64,000 bases of DNA from Tersicoccus sp. Bi-70 (GTDB taxonomy: Bacteria > Actinomycetota > Actinomycetes > Actinomycetales > Micrococcaceae): positions 248,001-312,000 of the forward strand of contig NZ_MIEU01000002.1 of the NCBI RefSeq assembly GCF_001968825.1, written 5' to 3'. Under the pieces are notes generated by a model. The model was not told where the DNA came from. It did not search any database and saw only the letters and a list, made by a program, of their open reading frames with translations. Shown piece by piece: positions 52,608-62,035 of this stretch (position 1 is the stretch's first letter; each line of letters starts with the position of its first letter). Made by a program: the position numbers and the translations under genes.

Positions 52608-54467
52608 ATGGAGCAGCCCCGCACGGCCTCGCAGCCCACCGATTCCCACGTCAACGCGTTCACGCCACCCCCTGCGCACACCACCCGGCCCACCCTGCGG
52701 GGGAGCTTCGGCATGGTGTCCTCGACGCACTGGCTGGCCTCGGCAGCGGCGCAGGCGGTGCTCGAACGCGGCGGCAACGCCTTCGACGCGGCGGCCGCGG
52801 GCGCCTTCGTCCTCCACGTCGTCGAACCGCACCTGAACGGGCCCGGCGGCGACCTCGTCGCCCTCGTCACGACCGACGACGGTCCCCGCGTTCTGATGGG
52901 CCAGGGTCCCGCCCCGGCCGGCGCGACCATCGAGCACTACCGGGCCGCCGGCCTCGACCTCGTCCCCGGCGCCGGGGCGCTCGCCGCCGTCGCGCCCGGC
53001 GCCGTCGACGCGTGGCTGCTGCTGCTCACCGAGCGGGGCACGTGGGAACTCGCCGACGTGCTCGCCTTCGCCATCCACTATGCCCGGCACGGCCACCCCG
53101 CCGTCGCCCGGGTGGGCCTGACCGTCGCCGCCGTCAAGGACCTCTTCACCGAGCACTGGCCCACGTCGGCCGCGCAGTGGATGCCCGAGGGGCGGCCGCC
53201 GGCCGACGGTGAGGTGATCCGCAACGAGGCGTACGCCCGCACGCTCGAGCGCCTCGTCGAGGCCGGAGCGGATGCCGGTTCCCGTACCGACCGGATCGAG
53301 GCGGCGCGCGAGGCGTTCGCCTCCGGGTTCGTCGCGGCCGCGGTCGAGGAGTTCGCCGCCGTGCCGCACCACCACTCCGGCGGCGGTGTGCATGCCGGCG
53401 TGATCACCGCCGCGGACATGGGGGCGTTCAGCGCGTCCCTCGAGACGCCGTGCTCGATCACCTTCCGCGGCCGCACCGTCGTCAAGACCGGGCCGTGGGG
53501 TCAGGGGCCGGTGCTGTTGCAGACCCTCGCGATCCTCGACGGGTTCGACGACGCGCGGCTGGACCCGTCCACCGAGCTCGGCGCGCACACCGTGCTGGAG
53601 GCGCTCAAGCTCGCGCTCGCGGACCGCGACGCCTGGTACGGCGAGGCCGCGGCGGGGGACGCCGAGCTGCTCGCGCACCTGCTCTCCCCGGAGTACGCCG
53701 CGCAGCGACGCGCCCTGATCACCGAGGAGGCGTCGGCGGGCGAGGAACCGGGGGAGATTCCCGGCCGCACCCCGCACCGGCCGCCCCGCGTGACGCCCGA
53801 GGAGTTCGAGGCCTCCCATCCGGAGCCGGGCGAGGCGTCCGCGGGGGAGCCGACCGTCGCCCGGTTCGGCCGCACCCGCGGGGACACCTGCCACCTCGAC
53901 GTCGTCGACCGCGACGGCAACATGATCGCGGCCACGCCATCCGGCGGCTGGCTGCAGTCCAGCCCCACCATCCCCGAGCTCGGGTTCTGCCTGGGCACGC
54001 GACTGCAGATGACGTGGCTGGACGAGACCTCCCCGGCGGCTCTGCGCCCCGGGGCCCGGCCACGCACCACCCTCACGCCGACCATGCTGCTCGACGCCGA
54101 CGGGCGCCCCGAGGCTGCGCTCGGCTCACCGGGCGGGGACCAGCAGGACCAGTGGCAGCTGCTGTACCTGCTGCGCACCCTGGTCGGCGGGTACTCGCCG
54201 CAGCAGGCCATCGACGCGCCGATGCTGCACACAACGGCAATGGTCGGCTCGTTCTGGCCGCGCACCGTCGAACCGTACGGCGCCGTGGTCGAGGACCGGC
54301 TGGGCGACGACGTCATCGCCGGCCTCGAGCGCCGCGGCCACCGCATCACGCGGGCGGGGGACTGGTCGCTCGGCCGGATGTGCGTCGCCGGCCGGGAGCC
54401 GGACACCGGCGTGCTGTACGCGGCCGCCAATCCCCGCGGAGCGCAGGGCTACGCCACCGGGAGGTGA
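52608..54467 (+). CDS. Gamma-glutamyltransferase
   Basis: Ntn-hydrolase precursor of 619 residues that would self-cleave into two subunits. The nucleophile is Thr427 in GDTCHLDVVDRDGNM, immediately after the low-complexity linker at about 380-420; the oxyanion motif SGGW and the later SPGGDQQDQWQ, RPRTTLTPTML are typical. No clear signal peptide is visible, which is unlike secreted GGTs of Gram-negatives; a cytoplasmic GGT-like or capsule-type transferase is possible. Divergent from pepN. The palindromic repeat cluster begins just after its stop. Confidence 0.88.
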   Translation: MEQPRTASQPTDSHVNAFTPPPAHTTRPTLRGSFGMVSSTHWLASAAAQAVLERGGNAFDAAAAGAFVLHVVEPHLNGPGGDLVALVTTDDGPRVLMGQGPAPAGATIEHYRAAGLDLVPGAGALAAVAPGAVDAWLLLLTERGTWELADVLAFAIHYARHGHPAVARVGLTVAAVKDLFTEHWPTSAAQWMPEGRPPADGEVIRNEAYARTLERLVEAGADAGSRTDRIEAAREAFASGFVAAAVEEFAAVPHHHSGGGVHAGVITAADMGAFSASLETPCSITFRGRTVVKTGPWGQGPVLLQTLAILDGFDDARLDPSTELGAHTVLEALKLALADRDAWYGEAAAGDAELLAHLLSPEYAAQRRALITEEASAGEEPGEIPGRTPHRPPRVTPEEFEASHPEPGEASAGEPTVARFGRTRGDTCHLDVVDRDGNMIAATPSGGWLQSSPTIPELGFCLGTRLQMTWLDETSPAALRPGARPRTTLTPTMLLDADGRPEAALGSPGGDQQDQWQLLYLLRTLVGGYSPQQAIDAPMLHTTAMVGSFWPRTVEPYGAVVEDRLGDDVIAGLERRGHRITRAGDWSLGRMCVAGREPDTGVLYAAANPRGAQGYATGR

Positions 54468-54475
54468 CGCCCGGT

Positions 54476-54820
54476 TCGGTGAGCCAGCGGTTCGGTGAGT
54501 CACGCGGCGACCCATCCCGGTGAGGCAGCGGTTCCCGCCCGGATGCCGGGCTCTTCGAGTGCGTCTTTCGGGCGGAAACGGCTGACTCATGCGCAGACCG
54601 GTTCCGGATCCGCCGGTCTGCTCCGGGACGCGGCCCCATCCCGGTGAGTCAGCGGTTCCCGCCCGACGGGTGCCCCATCACGGTGAGTCAGCGGTTCCCG
54701 CCCGAACGACGCGCTTTTTGAGTGCGTCATTCGGGCGAAAACGGCTGACTCGTGCGCAGGTCGCGCCGAGTCCGTCGGTTTCGCCCGCACGATTCGCCGA
54801 GTCCGTCAGTTCCGCCCTTG
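54476..54820. repeat. Cluster of palindromic intergenic repeats
   Basis: Two 67-nt units (54522-54588 and 54685-54751) agree at about 58 of 67 positions. Each is an imperfect hairpin: GAGTCAGCGGTTCCCGCCCG on the left, its near complement ending ACGGCTGACTC on the right. A half unit lies at 54644-54669 and degenerate copies of CGGTGAGCCAGCGGTT at 54476-54500. A second motif, GCCGAGTCCGTC, follows twice (about 54764 and 54796). They occupy most of the 538-bp gap between ggt and rpiB, in which no gene is credible. Confidence 0.85.
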
Positions 54821-54885
54821 CGCCCCGGTCGATGACCACCCCTTTCGGGCGGTACCGACGGATCCACGACGCCGGGGTGCGGCGT

Positions 54886-54891
54886 TAGGCT
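54886..54891 (+). promoter_or_regulatory. -10 element upstream of rpiB
   Basis: TAGGCT, 114 nt before the rpiB ATG. TAGGCT also occurs upstream of the MptB-like gene (36638) and the RDD gene (61941). Confidence 0.35.
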
Positions 54892-55005
54892 GGCGGGGAC
54901 CCCTCCCGGGATGCCGACGCCCCGACGGCGGCCCCGGCCGAGCGACCAGCAGCGACCGCAGCGAGATGCAGCGACACGCAGCGACCACAGATCGGAGCAC
55001 CCAGG

Positions 55006-55527
55006 ATGCGCGTCCACATCGCGACCGACCACGCCGGCATGGAGCTGAGCGCCCACCTCGTCACCCACCTGACCGAGGCCGGGCACGACGTCGTCGACCA
55101 CGGCCCGCGCGACTACGACGCCCTGGACGACTACCCCGGCTTCTGCATCCACGCCGCGCAGGGCGTCGTCGCCGACCAGGAAGCCGGTGTCGAGGCGCTC
55201 GGTATCGTCCTCGGCGGCTCGGGCAACGGCGAGCAGATCGCCGCGAACAAGGTCCGCGGCGTTCGCGCTGCTCTGGCCTGGAACGAGGACACCGCGAAGC
55301 TCGCTCGCGAACACAACGACGCCAACGTCGTCGCCGTCGGCGGCCGCCAGCACAGTGTCGAGGAGGCCACCCGCCTGATCGACACGTTCCTCGCCGAGCC
55401 GTTCAGCGGCGACGAGCGGCACGTGCGTCGCATCGGCCAGATCGCGCACTTCGAGCGGACCGGCACGGTCGTCGACTCGGGTACCGCCACGGACGCGGGG
55501 CCCGAGACCAACGACGGCACCGCGTGA
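55006..55527 (+). CDS. rpiB: Ribose 5-phosphate isomerase B
   Basis: Interconverts ribulose 5-phosphate and ribose 5-phosphate. 173 residues of the RpiB/LacAB fold: ATDHAGMEL at the N-terminus, the phosphate and substrate loop VLGGSGNGEQIAANKVRGVRAA, and the motif NVVAVGGRQ. The base is likely the Glu or Cys of the conserved GSGNGE segment; actinobacterial enzymes use Glu, which is present here. A C-terminal tail of about 20 residues is hydrophilic. CGGAGC lies upstream of the ATG. It is followed by nei 15 nt later. Confidence 0.95.
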   Translation: MRVHIATDHAGMELSAHLVTHLTEAGHDVVDHGPRDYDALDDYPGFCIHAAQGVVADQEAGVEALGIVLGGSGNGEQIAANKVRGVRAALAWNEDTAKLAREHNDANVVAVGGRQHSVEEATRLIDTFLAEPFSGDERHVRRIGQIAHFERTGTVVDSGTATDAGPETNDGTA

Positions 55528-55542
55528 GCCGGTAGCGCCCCG

Positions 55543-56529
55543 ATGCCCGAGGGTCACTCCATCCACCGGCTCGCCCGGCAGCTGACCGACGTGTTCGGCG
55601 GTCAGCGCGTGCGCGTGTCCAGCCCGCAGGGCCGCTTCGCCGCCGGAGCCGAGCTGCTGGACGGCCACGTCCTCACCCGCGCCGAGGCGATCGGCAAGCA
55701 GCTGCTCGTGAGTTTCGACCACGACGGCACCGGCACGACAACGAACGACGACGCCGACCGCCACCGCGTGCTGCGCATCCACCTGGGCCTCTACGGCGCC
55801 TTCAGCTTCGGCGGCGACGCGTCCTTCGCCGGGGCCTCCAGCATCGGGGCGCCGCGACGGATGGGGGAGACGGAGCACGGGACGGCAGACGCGGGCGAGG
55901 ACGTCGAGTACACCGGGCCGCCCGCCCCGGTCGGGGCCGTGCGCGTGCGGTTGGTCAGCGATCACGGGTGGGCCGATCTACGGGGTCCGACGGCGTGCGA
56001 GGTGATCACCGCGGCCGACGTCGACGCCCTGCGTGAGGCGGCGGGCCCGGACCCCCTCCGTGAGGACAGCGCGGACGGTGAGGACAGCGCGAACGACGAC
56101 GGCGCCACGTTCGCCCGGCTGCTACGCCGCCGCGGCGTCGCCTGCGGGCAGCTGCTGATGGACCAGGCCGTCGTCGCCGGCATCGGCAACGTCTATCGCG
56201 CCGAACTGCTGTTCCGCGCCGGCATCGACCCGTACCGTCCGGGAAAGAAGATCACGGAGCAGGAGGCCGCGGACCTGTGGGCCGACACGGTGTTCCTGAT
56301 GCGCGACGGCGTCCGCCTCGGCCGCATCGTCACGACGCAGCGGGACCCGGAGCACGCCGTCGCCGTCGAGGACCTCACGCTCGACGTCGACGCCGCCGAT
56401 ATCCCGGCCGAGGCGTCGCGCTTCGTCTACAAGCACACGGGTGAGCCCTGCCCGCGGTGCGGGACGACCATCGCCACCGCCGTGATGGCCGGCCGCAACC
56501 TCTACTGGTGCCCCGGCTGCCAGCACTGA
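55543..56529 (+). CDS. nei: DNA glycosylase/AP lyase of the Fpg/Nei family (Nei-like)
   Basis: Base-excision-repair enzyme that removes oxidised bases. It starts MPEGHSIHRLARQL; the catalytic Pro2 and Glu3 and the PEGH form mark Nei rather than Fpg (PELPE). The H2TH region is GQLLMDQAVVAGIGNVYRAE, and a C-terminal zinc finger (CPRCG...CPGCQH) closes the 328-residue protein. Two low-complexity acidic insertions (about 65-75 and 170-185) lengthen it compared with the usual 260-290. It follows rpiB by 15 nt. Confidence 0.94.
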   Translation: MPEGHSIHRLARQLTDVFGGQRVRVSSPQGRFAAGAELLDGHVLTRAEAIGKQLLVSFDHDGTGTTTNDDADRHRVLRIHLGLYGAFSFGGDASFAGASSIGAPRRMGETEHGTADAGEDVEYTGPPAPVGAVRVRLVSDHGWADLRGPTACEVITAADVDALREAAGPDPLREDSADGEDSANDDGATFARLLRRRGVACGQLLMDQAVVAGIGNVYRAELLFRAGIDPYRPGKKITEQEAADLWADTVFLMRDGVRLGRIVTTQRDPEHAVAVEDLTLDVDAADIPAEASRFVYKHTGEPCPRCGTTIATAVMAGRNLYWCPGCQH

Positions 56530-56572
56530 GTGCCACCGCTCCAGGCGCCGAACGCGGGCCCGTAGACGCAGA

Positions 56573-56604
56573 ACGACCCTGCCCGGATGCCCGGACGGGG
56601 TCGT
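56573..56604. terminator. Hairpin between nei and tRNA-Gly
   Basis: ACGACCCTG (from 56573) pairs with CGGGGTCGT (to 56604), with one internal mismatch and an inner CCGG pair. It serves nei on the plus strand and tRNA-Gly on the minus strand. Confidence 0.65.
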
Positions 56605-56610
56605 GATCGG

Positions 56611-56681
56611 AGGGGATGACGGGAATCGAACCCGCGTAATCAGTTTGGAAGACTGAGGCTCTACCATTGAGCTACATCCCC
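56611..56681 (-). tRNA. tRNA-Gly (anticodon TCC)
   Basis: 71-nt minus-strand cloverleaf: acceptor GGGGATG/CATCCCC, D arm GCTC/GAGC, anticodon loop TCTTCCAAA (anticodon TCC), T loop TTCGATT. CCA is not encoded. TATGCT at 56721-56716 on the minus strand is a possible -10. Confidence 0.96.
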
Positions 56682-56831
56682 GGGAGTGGCCTGATGCGAC
56701 CGTTTCCACCACTACAGCATACGGGGAACCGGCCCGGCAAAATGCCACCGCGGCCCACCCGCCGGTGACCGCCCGGACCGCCTCCCACCGGCTCCGAAGC
56801 CGCCGATGTGCGCCCCGGCAACCCTTGCCCG

Positions 56832-56837
56832 TAGACT
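56832..56837 (+). promoter_or_regulatory. -10 element of tRNA-Pro
   Basis: TAGACT, 13 nt before the 5' end of the tRNA, identical to the hexamer before rnpB. Confidence 0.5.
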
Positions 56838-56850
56838 GGCCGATGCCTTA

Positions 56851-56923
56851 CGGGGCGTAGCGTAGTGGCTAGCGCGCCTGCTTTGGGAGCAGGAGATCGC
56901 AGGTTCGAGTCCTGTCGCCCCGA
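56851..56923 (+). tRNA. tRNA-Pro (anticodon TGG)
   Basis: 73-nt cloverleaf: acceptor CGGGGCG/CGCCCCG, anticodon arm CCTGC/GCAGG around the loop TTTGGGA (anticodon TGG), T loop TTCGAGT. It lies 81 nt before the tig start, and tig may be read from the same promoter. Confidence 0.96.
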
Positions 56924-57004
56924 CACGTGGCACGGCGCGGGTGGAATCGCCCGGTCGGTCACGCCGCTCGTCCCTGCCCCAACACGTTCAGGAGTACACG
57001 TCCA

Positions 57005-58687
57005 GTGAAGAGTGCCGTCGAGAAACTCGACCCGACCCGCGTCAAGCTCACCGTCGAGGTCTCCTCCGAGGAGCTGAAGCCCAGCATCGACGAGGCCTAC
57101 ACGACCATCTCCGGTCAGATCCAGGTCCCCGGCTTCCGCAAGGGCAAGGTCCCGAACCGCCTGATCGACCAGCGCGTCGGCCGCGGCTACGTGATCGAGA
57201 CCGCGATCAACGACGGCCTCAACGGCTGGTACCAGCAGGCCATCCAGGAGGCCGAACTGCGGCCGCTGAGCCGCCCCGAGGTCGAGATCACCGAGGTGCC
57301 CGACCCGTCCGCGACCGCCGGTGACCTGAAGTTCCAGGTCGAGGTCGACGTCATGCCGGAGATCGAGCTGCCCGACTACGCGGGCATCGAGGTCACCGTC
57401 GACGCGACCGAGATCGCCGACGACGACGTCAGCACCGCCCTCGACGAGCTGCGCGGCCGTTTCGGCACCCTCGTCACCGCCGACCGGCCCGCCGCCGACG
57501 GCGACTTCGTCACCATCGACCTCACCGCCACCATCGGTGACGACCAGGTCGACGCCGCGCAGGGCCTGTCCTACCAGATCGGCGCCGGCACCATGCTCGA
57601 CGGCATGGACGAGGCCCTCGCCGGCCTGTCCGCCGGCGAGGAGACCGTCTTCGCGACGAAGCTTGCCGGTGGCGACCACGCCGGCGAGGACGCCCAGGTG
57701 CGCGTCGTCCTGACCGCGGTCAAGGACCGCGAGCTGCCCGAGGCCGACGACGAGTTCGCCCAGCTGGCGAGCGAGTTCGACACCATCGACGAGCTCAAGG
57801 AGGACCTGAAGGGCAAGGCCGGTGAGAGCAAGATCGCCGAGCAGGGCGTCCAGGCCCGCGACAAGGTCCTCGAGAAGCTCCTCGAGCTCGTCGAGGTCCC
57901 CGTCCCGGCCAGCCTCGTCTCCGAGCAGGTCGAGCAGCACTTCTCCCAGAACGCGGACGCGGACCACGACACCGAGGAGCACCGGGCCGAGGTCGCGAAG
58001 AACACCGAGGAGGCGTTCCGCAACGAGGTCGTCCTCGACGCGATCGCCGAGAAGGAAGAGGTCGGCGTCGAGCAGGCCGAGCTCATCGAGTACATCGTCA
58101 CGACGGCCAGCCAGTACGGCATGGACCCGAACCAGTTCGCCCAGATGCTGGACCAGGGCGGCCAGGTGCCGATGATGATCGGCGAGGTGCGTCGTCGCAA
58201 GGCCCTCGCCGTCGTCCTCGAGAAGGCGAAGGTCACCGACAGCAACGGCGCCACCGTCGACCTGAGCTCCTTCGTCCGGCCCGCCGGCGCGGGGGAGACC
58301 ATCGACGCCGGTGACGTCGCCGACGCCGCGACGGACCCCGCCGAGGGCGAGACCGTCGACGCCGATGCCGTGGACACCTCTGCCGCGTCCAGCACCACCG
58401 AGACCACGGTGGGCGAGGACCAGGCCGCCGACGAGGCTCCCGCCACCAAGCCGGCCACCCGGGCCCGGAAGTCCGCCGCCGCCAAGGCGGAGGACGCCGG
58501 TGACGAGACCGCCGAGAAGAAGCCGGCCCGCAAGCCGGCCGCGCGCAAGACGGCGGCCGCGAAGGCCGACGACGCCGCTGCCGACGAGAGCGGTGCCGAC
58601 GAGAGCGCCAAGAAGCCCGCCGCGAAGAAGACGACCCGCAAGCCGGCCGCCAAGAAGCCGGCCGCCGAGGCCGACGCCGACAGCTGA
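57005..58687 (+). CDS. tig: Trigger factor with long lysine/alanine-rich tail
   Basis: Ribosome-bound chaperone and peptidyl-prolyl isomerase. The ribosome-binding loop is GFRKGKVP near residue 45; the FKBP-type domain is at about 150-235 and the substrate-cradle C-domain at about 240-430. From about residue 435 an acidic then basic low-complexity tail of some 125 residues follows, with repeats of the kind [16 protein letters not shown], giving 560 residues instead of the usual 430-470. GTG at 57005 ([12 protein letters not shown]) with AGGAG upstream. It precedes clpP1-clpP2-clpX, the common bacterial order. Confidence 0.95.
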   Translation: MKSAVEKLDPTRVKLTVEVSSEELKPSIDEAYTTISGQIQVPGFRKGKVPNRLIDQRVGRGYVIETAINDGLNGWYQQAIQEAELRPLSRPEVEITEVPDPSATAGDLKFQVEVDVMPEIELPDYAGIEVTVDATEIADDDVSTALDELRGRFGTLVTADRPAADGDFVTIDLTATIGDDQVDAAQGLSYQIGAGTMLDGMDEALAGLSAGEETVFATKLAGGDHAGEDAQVRVVLTAVKDRELPEADDEFAQLASEFDTIDELKEDLKGKAGESKIAEQGVQARDKVLEKLLELVEVPVPASLVSEQVEQHFSQNADADHDTEEHRAEVAKNTEEAFRNEVVLDAIAEKEEVGVEQAELIEYIVTTASQYGMDPNQFAQMLDQGGQVPMMIGEVRRRKALAVVLEKAKVTDSNGATVDLSSFVRPAGAGETIDAGDVADAATDPAEGETVDADAVDTSAASSTTETTVGEDQAADEAPATKPATRARKSAAAKAEDAGDETAEKKPARKPAARKTAAAKADDAAADESGADESAKKPAAKKTTRKPAAKKPAAEADADS

Positions 58688-58693
58688 CCGGCA

Positions 58694-58781
58694 GCCGGTC
58701 CGGGGGATCCCCGGTCCGGCACCCGCACCACCAGCGCGACACCACGGAGCCGCCCGGCCACGAAGGCTGGGCGGCTCCGTG
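58694..58781 (+). terminator. Two hairpins after tig
   Basis: First, GCCGG-T-CCGGGG and CCCCGG-T-CCGGC around GAT (58694-58720), starting 7 nt after the stop. Second, a perfect 13-bp stem CACGGAGCCGCCC (58743-58755) with 58769-58781. The rest of the 308-bp gap to clpP1 holds a GC-rich stretch with the doublet GTGCGTCCGT and then the clpP promoter region. Confidence 0.8.
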
Positions 58782-58894
58782 CGTCCGTGGGTCCGGGCGG
58801 CTTCGTGCGTCCGTCGTCCTGCGGCCGGCGTGAGGCGCTCGGACGTCGGTCAGCGTGCCCGGATCGGGCGTACCCGGGACCCGTCCGCGCAACC

Positions 58895-58910
58895 TGCGCC
58901 GTCAGCGAAC
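58895..58910. promoter_or_regulatory. Possible ClgR box upstream of clpP1
   Basis: TGCGCCGTCAGCGAAC contains CGC-N5-GCG followed by AAC, the core of the ClgR-binding sequence known from Streptomyces and Corynebacterium clp genes; the left flank (TG) does not match. TAGTGT at 58949-58954 is a likely -10, which places the box about 55-60 nt before the transcription start. Confidence 0.45.
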
Positions 58911-58995
58911 AGTGCGATTCCGCGGAAGGACGGGCCCGGCGAACGCATTAGTGTCCTGTACAGACCCACGACAGATCCTGAGAGGTGAGGCAACC

Positions 58996-59643
58996 GTGAG
59001 CACTGAGAACAGCACCCCGAGCATGGCGACGCAGGACGTCGCCGGCCGGGACGACTTCATCTACAACCGGCTCCTGCGTGAGCGCATCATCTGGCTCGGC
59101 TCCGAGGTCCGTGACGACAACGCGAACCTCATCTGCTCGCAGCTGCTGCTGCTCTCGGCGGAGGACCCGGTCAAGGACATCTTCCTGTACATCAACTCCC
59201 CGGGTGGCTCGGTGACCGCGGGCATGGCCATCTACGACACGATGAAGTTCATCCCGAACGACGTCGTCACCGTCGCGACCGGCCTGGCCGCGTCGATGGG
59301 CCAGTTCCTGCTCTCCTCCGGGACCAAGGGCAAGCGCTACGCGACGCCGCACGCCCGGATCCTGATGCACCAGCCCTCGGGCGGCATCGGCGGCACGGCT
59401 TCGGACATCAAGATCCAGGCCGAGCTGATCCTGAACATGAAGCGCATCATGGCGGAGCTGACCGCCGAGCAGACCGGTCAGACCGTCGAGCAGATCCTCA
59501 TCGACAACGACCGCGACAAGTGGTTCTCCGCTCAGGAAGCCCTCGACTACGGCTTCTTCGACCACATCGCCGCGCACGCGGCCACCGTCGCCGGCGGCGG
59601 CGGCACCGATCAGGACAGCAGCACGGACGACGCCGATCGCTGA
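58996..59643 (+). CDS. clpP1: ATP-dependent Clp protease proteolytic subunit 1
   Basis: Serine protease subunit of 215 residues. The triad is Ser100 (GLAASMGQ), His125 (LMHQPSGG) and Asp174 (NDRDKW). In actinobacteria ClpP1 and ClpP2 form one mixed, essential barrel. GTG at 58996 with GAGAGGTGAGG upstream. clpP2 follows 51 nt later, so they form an operon under the probable ClgR-controlled promoter. Confidence 0.96.
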   Translation: MSTENSTPSMATQDVAGRDDFIYNRLLRERIIWLGSEVRDDNANLICSQLLLLSAEDPVKDIFLYINSPGGSVTAGMAIYDTMKFIPNDVVTVATGLAASMGQFLLSSGTKGKRYATPHARILMHQPSGGIGGTASDIKIQAELILNMKRIMAELTAEQTGQTVEQILIDNDRDKWFSAQEALDYGFFDHIAAHAATVAGGGGTDQDSSTDDADR

Positions 59644-59694
59644 TCCGGTTCCGACCGACCATCAGCCCAGCGGACGCAGACACAGGAGAGACCC

Positions 59695-60354
59695 ATGAGC
59701 TACACCTTCGGTTCCACGGCCGGCAACCTGCCGACCAGCCGGTACGTGCTGCCTCAGTTCGAGGAGCGCACGCCCTACGGCTTCAAGCGCCAGGACCCGT
59801 ACACCAAGCTGTTCGAGGACCGCATCATCTTCCTCGGCGTGCAGGTGGACGACGCCTCGGCCGATGACATCATGGCCCAGCTGCTCGTGCTGGAGGCCAC
59901 CGACCCGGAGCGGGACATCACCCTCTACATCAACTCCCCGGGTGGGTCCTTCACGGCGATGACGGCCATCTACGACACCATGCAGTTCGTGCGGCCCGAG
60001 ATCCAGACCGTGTGCCTGGGCCAGGCCGCCAGCGCCGCCGCCGTGCTGCTCGCCGCGGGCACCCCCGGCAAGCGGCTCGCGCTGCCGAACGCGCGCGTGC
60101 TCATCCACCAGCCGGCCCTGGCCGGTGGCGAGGGTGGGCAGGCCTCGGACCTGGAGATCCAGGCCAACGAGGTCATGCGGATGCGCACCTGGCTCGAGGA
60201 CACGCTGGCCCTGCACACCAGCCGCACCACCGAGCAGGTCAACGTCGACATCGAGCGCGACAAGATCCTCACCGCCGAGCAGGCGAAGGACTACGGCCTG
60301 GTGGACGAGGTGCTGACCTCCCGCAAGGTGCACAAGCCGAAGATCAACACCTGA
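59695..60354 (+). CDS. clpP2: ATP-dependent Clp protease proteolytic subunit 2
   Basis: 219 residues with Ser113 (GQAASAAAV), His138 (LIHQPAL) and Asp189 (ERDKI). The insertion [15 protein letters not shown] after the His distinguishes it from ClpP1 and is typical of the ClpP2-type subunit. AGGAGAG precedes the ATG. It pairs with ClpP1, and clpX, coding for the ATPase partner, lies 232 nt downstream. A strong hairpin follows its stop. Confidence 0.96.
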   Translation: MSYTFGSTAGNLPTSRYVLPQFEERTPYGFKRQDPYTKLFEDRIIFLGVQVDDASADDIMAQLLVLEATDPERDITLYINSPGGSFTAMTAIYDTMQFVRPEIQTVCLGQAASAAAVLLAAGTPGKRLALPNARVLIHQPALAGGEGGQASDLEIQANEVMRMRTWLEDTLALHTSRTTEQVNVDIERDKILTAEQAKDYGLVDEVLTSRKVHKPKINT

Positions 60355-60371
60355 TCCTCAGCACGAGGTGA

Positions 60372-60438
60372 CGGTCGGCCCACGGGCCGACCGCCGGTGG
60401 ACGGGGACGCCCGCGACGTCGACGACGACGCGGGCGTC
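60372..60438 (+). terminator. Hairpins between clpP2 and clpX
   Basis: CGGTCGGCCC (60372-60381) pairs with GGGCCGACCG (60384-60393) around only 2 nt, and GACGCCCGCG (60406-60415) pairs with CGCGGGCGTC (60429-60438). The first is likely a terminator or a processing site, allowing clpX its own promoter in the remaining gap. Confidence 0.65.
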
Positions 60439-60586
60439 GCCTGTACCACGACGGTGGGTGGCGTGCCCTAAGCTGGGACCAGCTGTCGGCGCTCCGGTCC
60501 CCGTTCCCCGTCCGTCTCCCGGACGGTCCTGACCGTGCGAAGGCGCGGCAGCAGTCCATTGCAGCAGGGTGAAGGGTTCGACGCAC

Positions 60587-61855
60587 ATGGCTCGCATCGG
60601 TGAGAGCACAGACCTCCTGAAGTGTTCTTTCTGTGGCAAGAGCCAGAAGCAGGTCCGCAAGCTGATCGCGGGTCCCGGCGTCTACATCTGCGACGAGTGC
60701 ATCGAGCTCTGCAACGAGATCATCGAGGAGGAGCTGGCCGAGGTCGCGGACCTGGGCAGCTTCGAACTGCCGAAGCCGAAGGAGATCTTCGACTTCCTGC
60801 AGGAGTACGTGATCGGCCAGGAGCCCGCGAAGCGCTCCCTCGCCGTCGCCGTCTACAACCACTACAAGCGGATCCAGTCCGGCAGCGCCTCCCGGTTCGG
60901 GGAGTCCGCCGAGGACGTGGACATCGCCAAGTCGAACATCCTGCTGATCGGGCCCACCGGCTGCGGCAAGACCTATCTGGCGCAGACCCTCGCGAAGCGG
61001 CTCAACGTGCCGTTCGCCGCCGCCGATGCCACGGCGCTGACCGAGGCGGGCTACGTCGGCGAGGACGTCGAGAACATCCTGCTCAAGCTCATCCAGGCCG
61101 CCGACTACGACGTCAAGAAGGCCGAGCAGGGCATCATCTACATCGACGAGATCGACAAGATCTCGCGCAAGAGCGAGAACCCCTCCATCACCCGGGACGT
61201 CTCCGGTGAGGGCGTGCAGCAGGCGCTGCTGAAGATCCTCGAGGGCACGGTCGCCTCGGTGCCGCCGCAGGGTGGCCGGAAGCACCCGCACCAGGAGTTC
61301 ATCCAGATCGACACGACGAACGTGCTGTTCATCGTGGCCGGGGCATTCGCGGGCCTCGAGGAGATCATCGGCAGCCGATCCGGACGGCGGGGCATCGGCT
61401 TCGGCGCCCAGCTCCAGGAGGCCACCGCGAAGCCTGATTCGTTCGCCGACGTCATGCCGGAGGACCTGCTCAAGTTCGGGCTGATCCCTGAGTTCATCGG
61501 CCGCCTGCCCGTGATCACCACGGTGTCCAACCTGGACAAGCCGGCGCTGATCCAGATCCTCACCGAGCCGAAGAACGCGCTGATCAAGCAGTACCAGAAG
61601 ATGTTCCAGCTCGACGGTGTGGAACTGGTCGTCGAGGACGGCGCGCTGGAGGCCATCGCGGACCTCGCGCTCGACCGGGGCACCGGCGCGCGCGGCCTGC
61701 GGGCGATCATGGAGGAGATCCTCCTGCCCGTCATGTTCGACCTGCCCAGCCGCGAGGACATCGCCAGTGCGGTGATCACGGCCGACGTCGTGCAGAAGAA
61801 GGCCGAGCCGACGCTCGTGCCGCATTCCGCGACGAAGCGCCGCAAGTCCGCCTGA
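60587..61855 (+). CDS. clpX: ATP-dependent Clp protease ATP-binding subunit ClpX
   Basis: AAA+ unfoldase of 422 residues that feeds substrates to ClpP. The N-terminal zinc domain has Cys13, Cys16, Cys35 and Cys38 (CSFC, CDEC). Walker A is GPTGCGKT at 122-129, Walker [11 protein letters not shown], and the pore and ClpP-docking features [16 protein letters not shown] and [10 protein letters not shown] (the IGF loop) are present. ATG at 60587 gives [16 protein letters not shown]; an upstream GTG at 60569 is less likely. Confidence 0.97.
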   Translation: MARIGESTDLLKCSFCGKSQKQVRKLIAGPGVYICDECIELCNEIIEEELAEVADLGSFELPKPKEIFDFLQEYVIGQEPAKRSLAVAVYNHYKRIQSGSASRFGESAEDVDIAKSNILLIGPTGCGKTYLAQTLAKRLNVPFAAADATALTEAGYVGEDVENILLKLIQAADYDVKKAEQGIIYIDEIDKISRKSENPSITRDVSGEGVQQALLKILEGTVASVPPQGGRKHPHQEFIQIDTTNVLFIVAGAFAGLEEIIGSRSGRRGIGFGAQLQEATAKPDSFADVMPEDLLKFGLIPEFIGRLPVITTVSNLDKPALIQILTEPKNALIKQYQKMFQLDGVELVVEDGALEAIADLALDRGTGARGLRAIMEEILLPVMFDLPSREDIASAVITADVVQKKAEPTLVPHSATKRRKSA

Positions 61856-61940
61856 CCCTCTCCGTCGGGGCTCGCCCCTGACGTCTCCGCGCCGCCGCAC
61901 TCGCGGTGGCGCAATCCCGCTGTTCGTGCGCCCGTCTCGC

Positions 61941-61946
61941 TAGGCT
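61941..61946 (+). promoter_or_regulatory. -10 element upstream of the RDD gene
   Basis: TAGGCT, 89 nt before the start codon. Together with 36638 and 54886 it shows the preferred TAGGCT form of this genome. Confidence 0.35.
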
Positions 61947-62035
61947 GGCCTCGTCCGACGCGCCGTCACGGTGCGCGGGCGATCGATCATCACCGCACAC
62001 CACGTGCGGCATGACCGCCGACCAGAGGGGACATC

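Noticed and set aside
54346-54888. Several small open frames in the palindromic repeat cluster
   Set aside because: They exist on both strands because the repeat is palindromic, have no ribosome-binding site and encode only repeat-derived peptides.
56611-56923. tRNA-Gly and tRNA-Pro genes considered as integration sites of a mobile element
   Set aside because: No integrase gene and no duplicated tRNA 3' end is seen nearby; the flanking genes are normal core genes.
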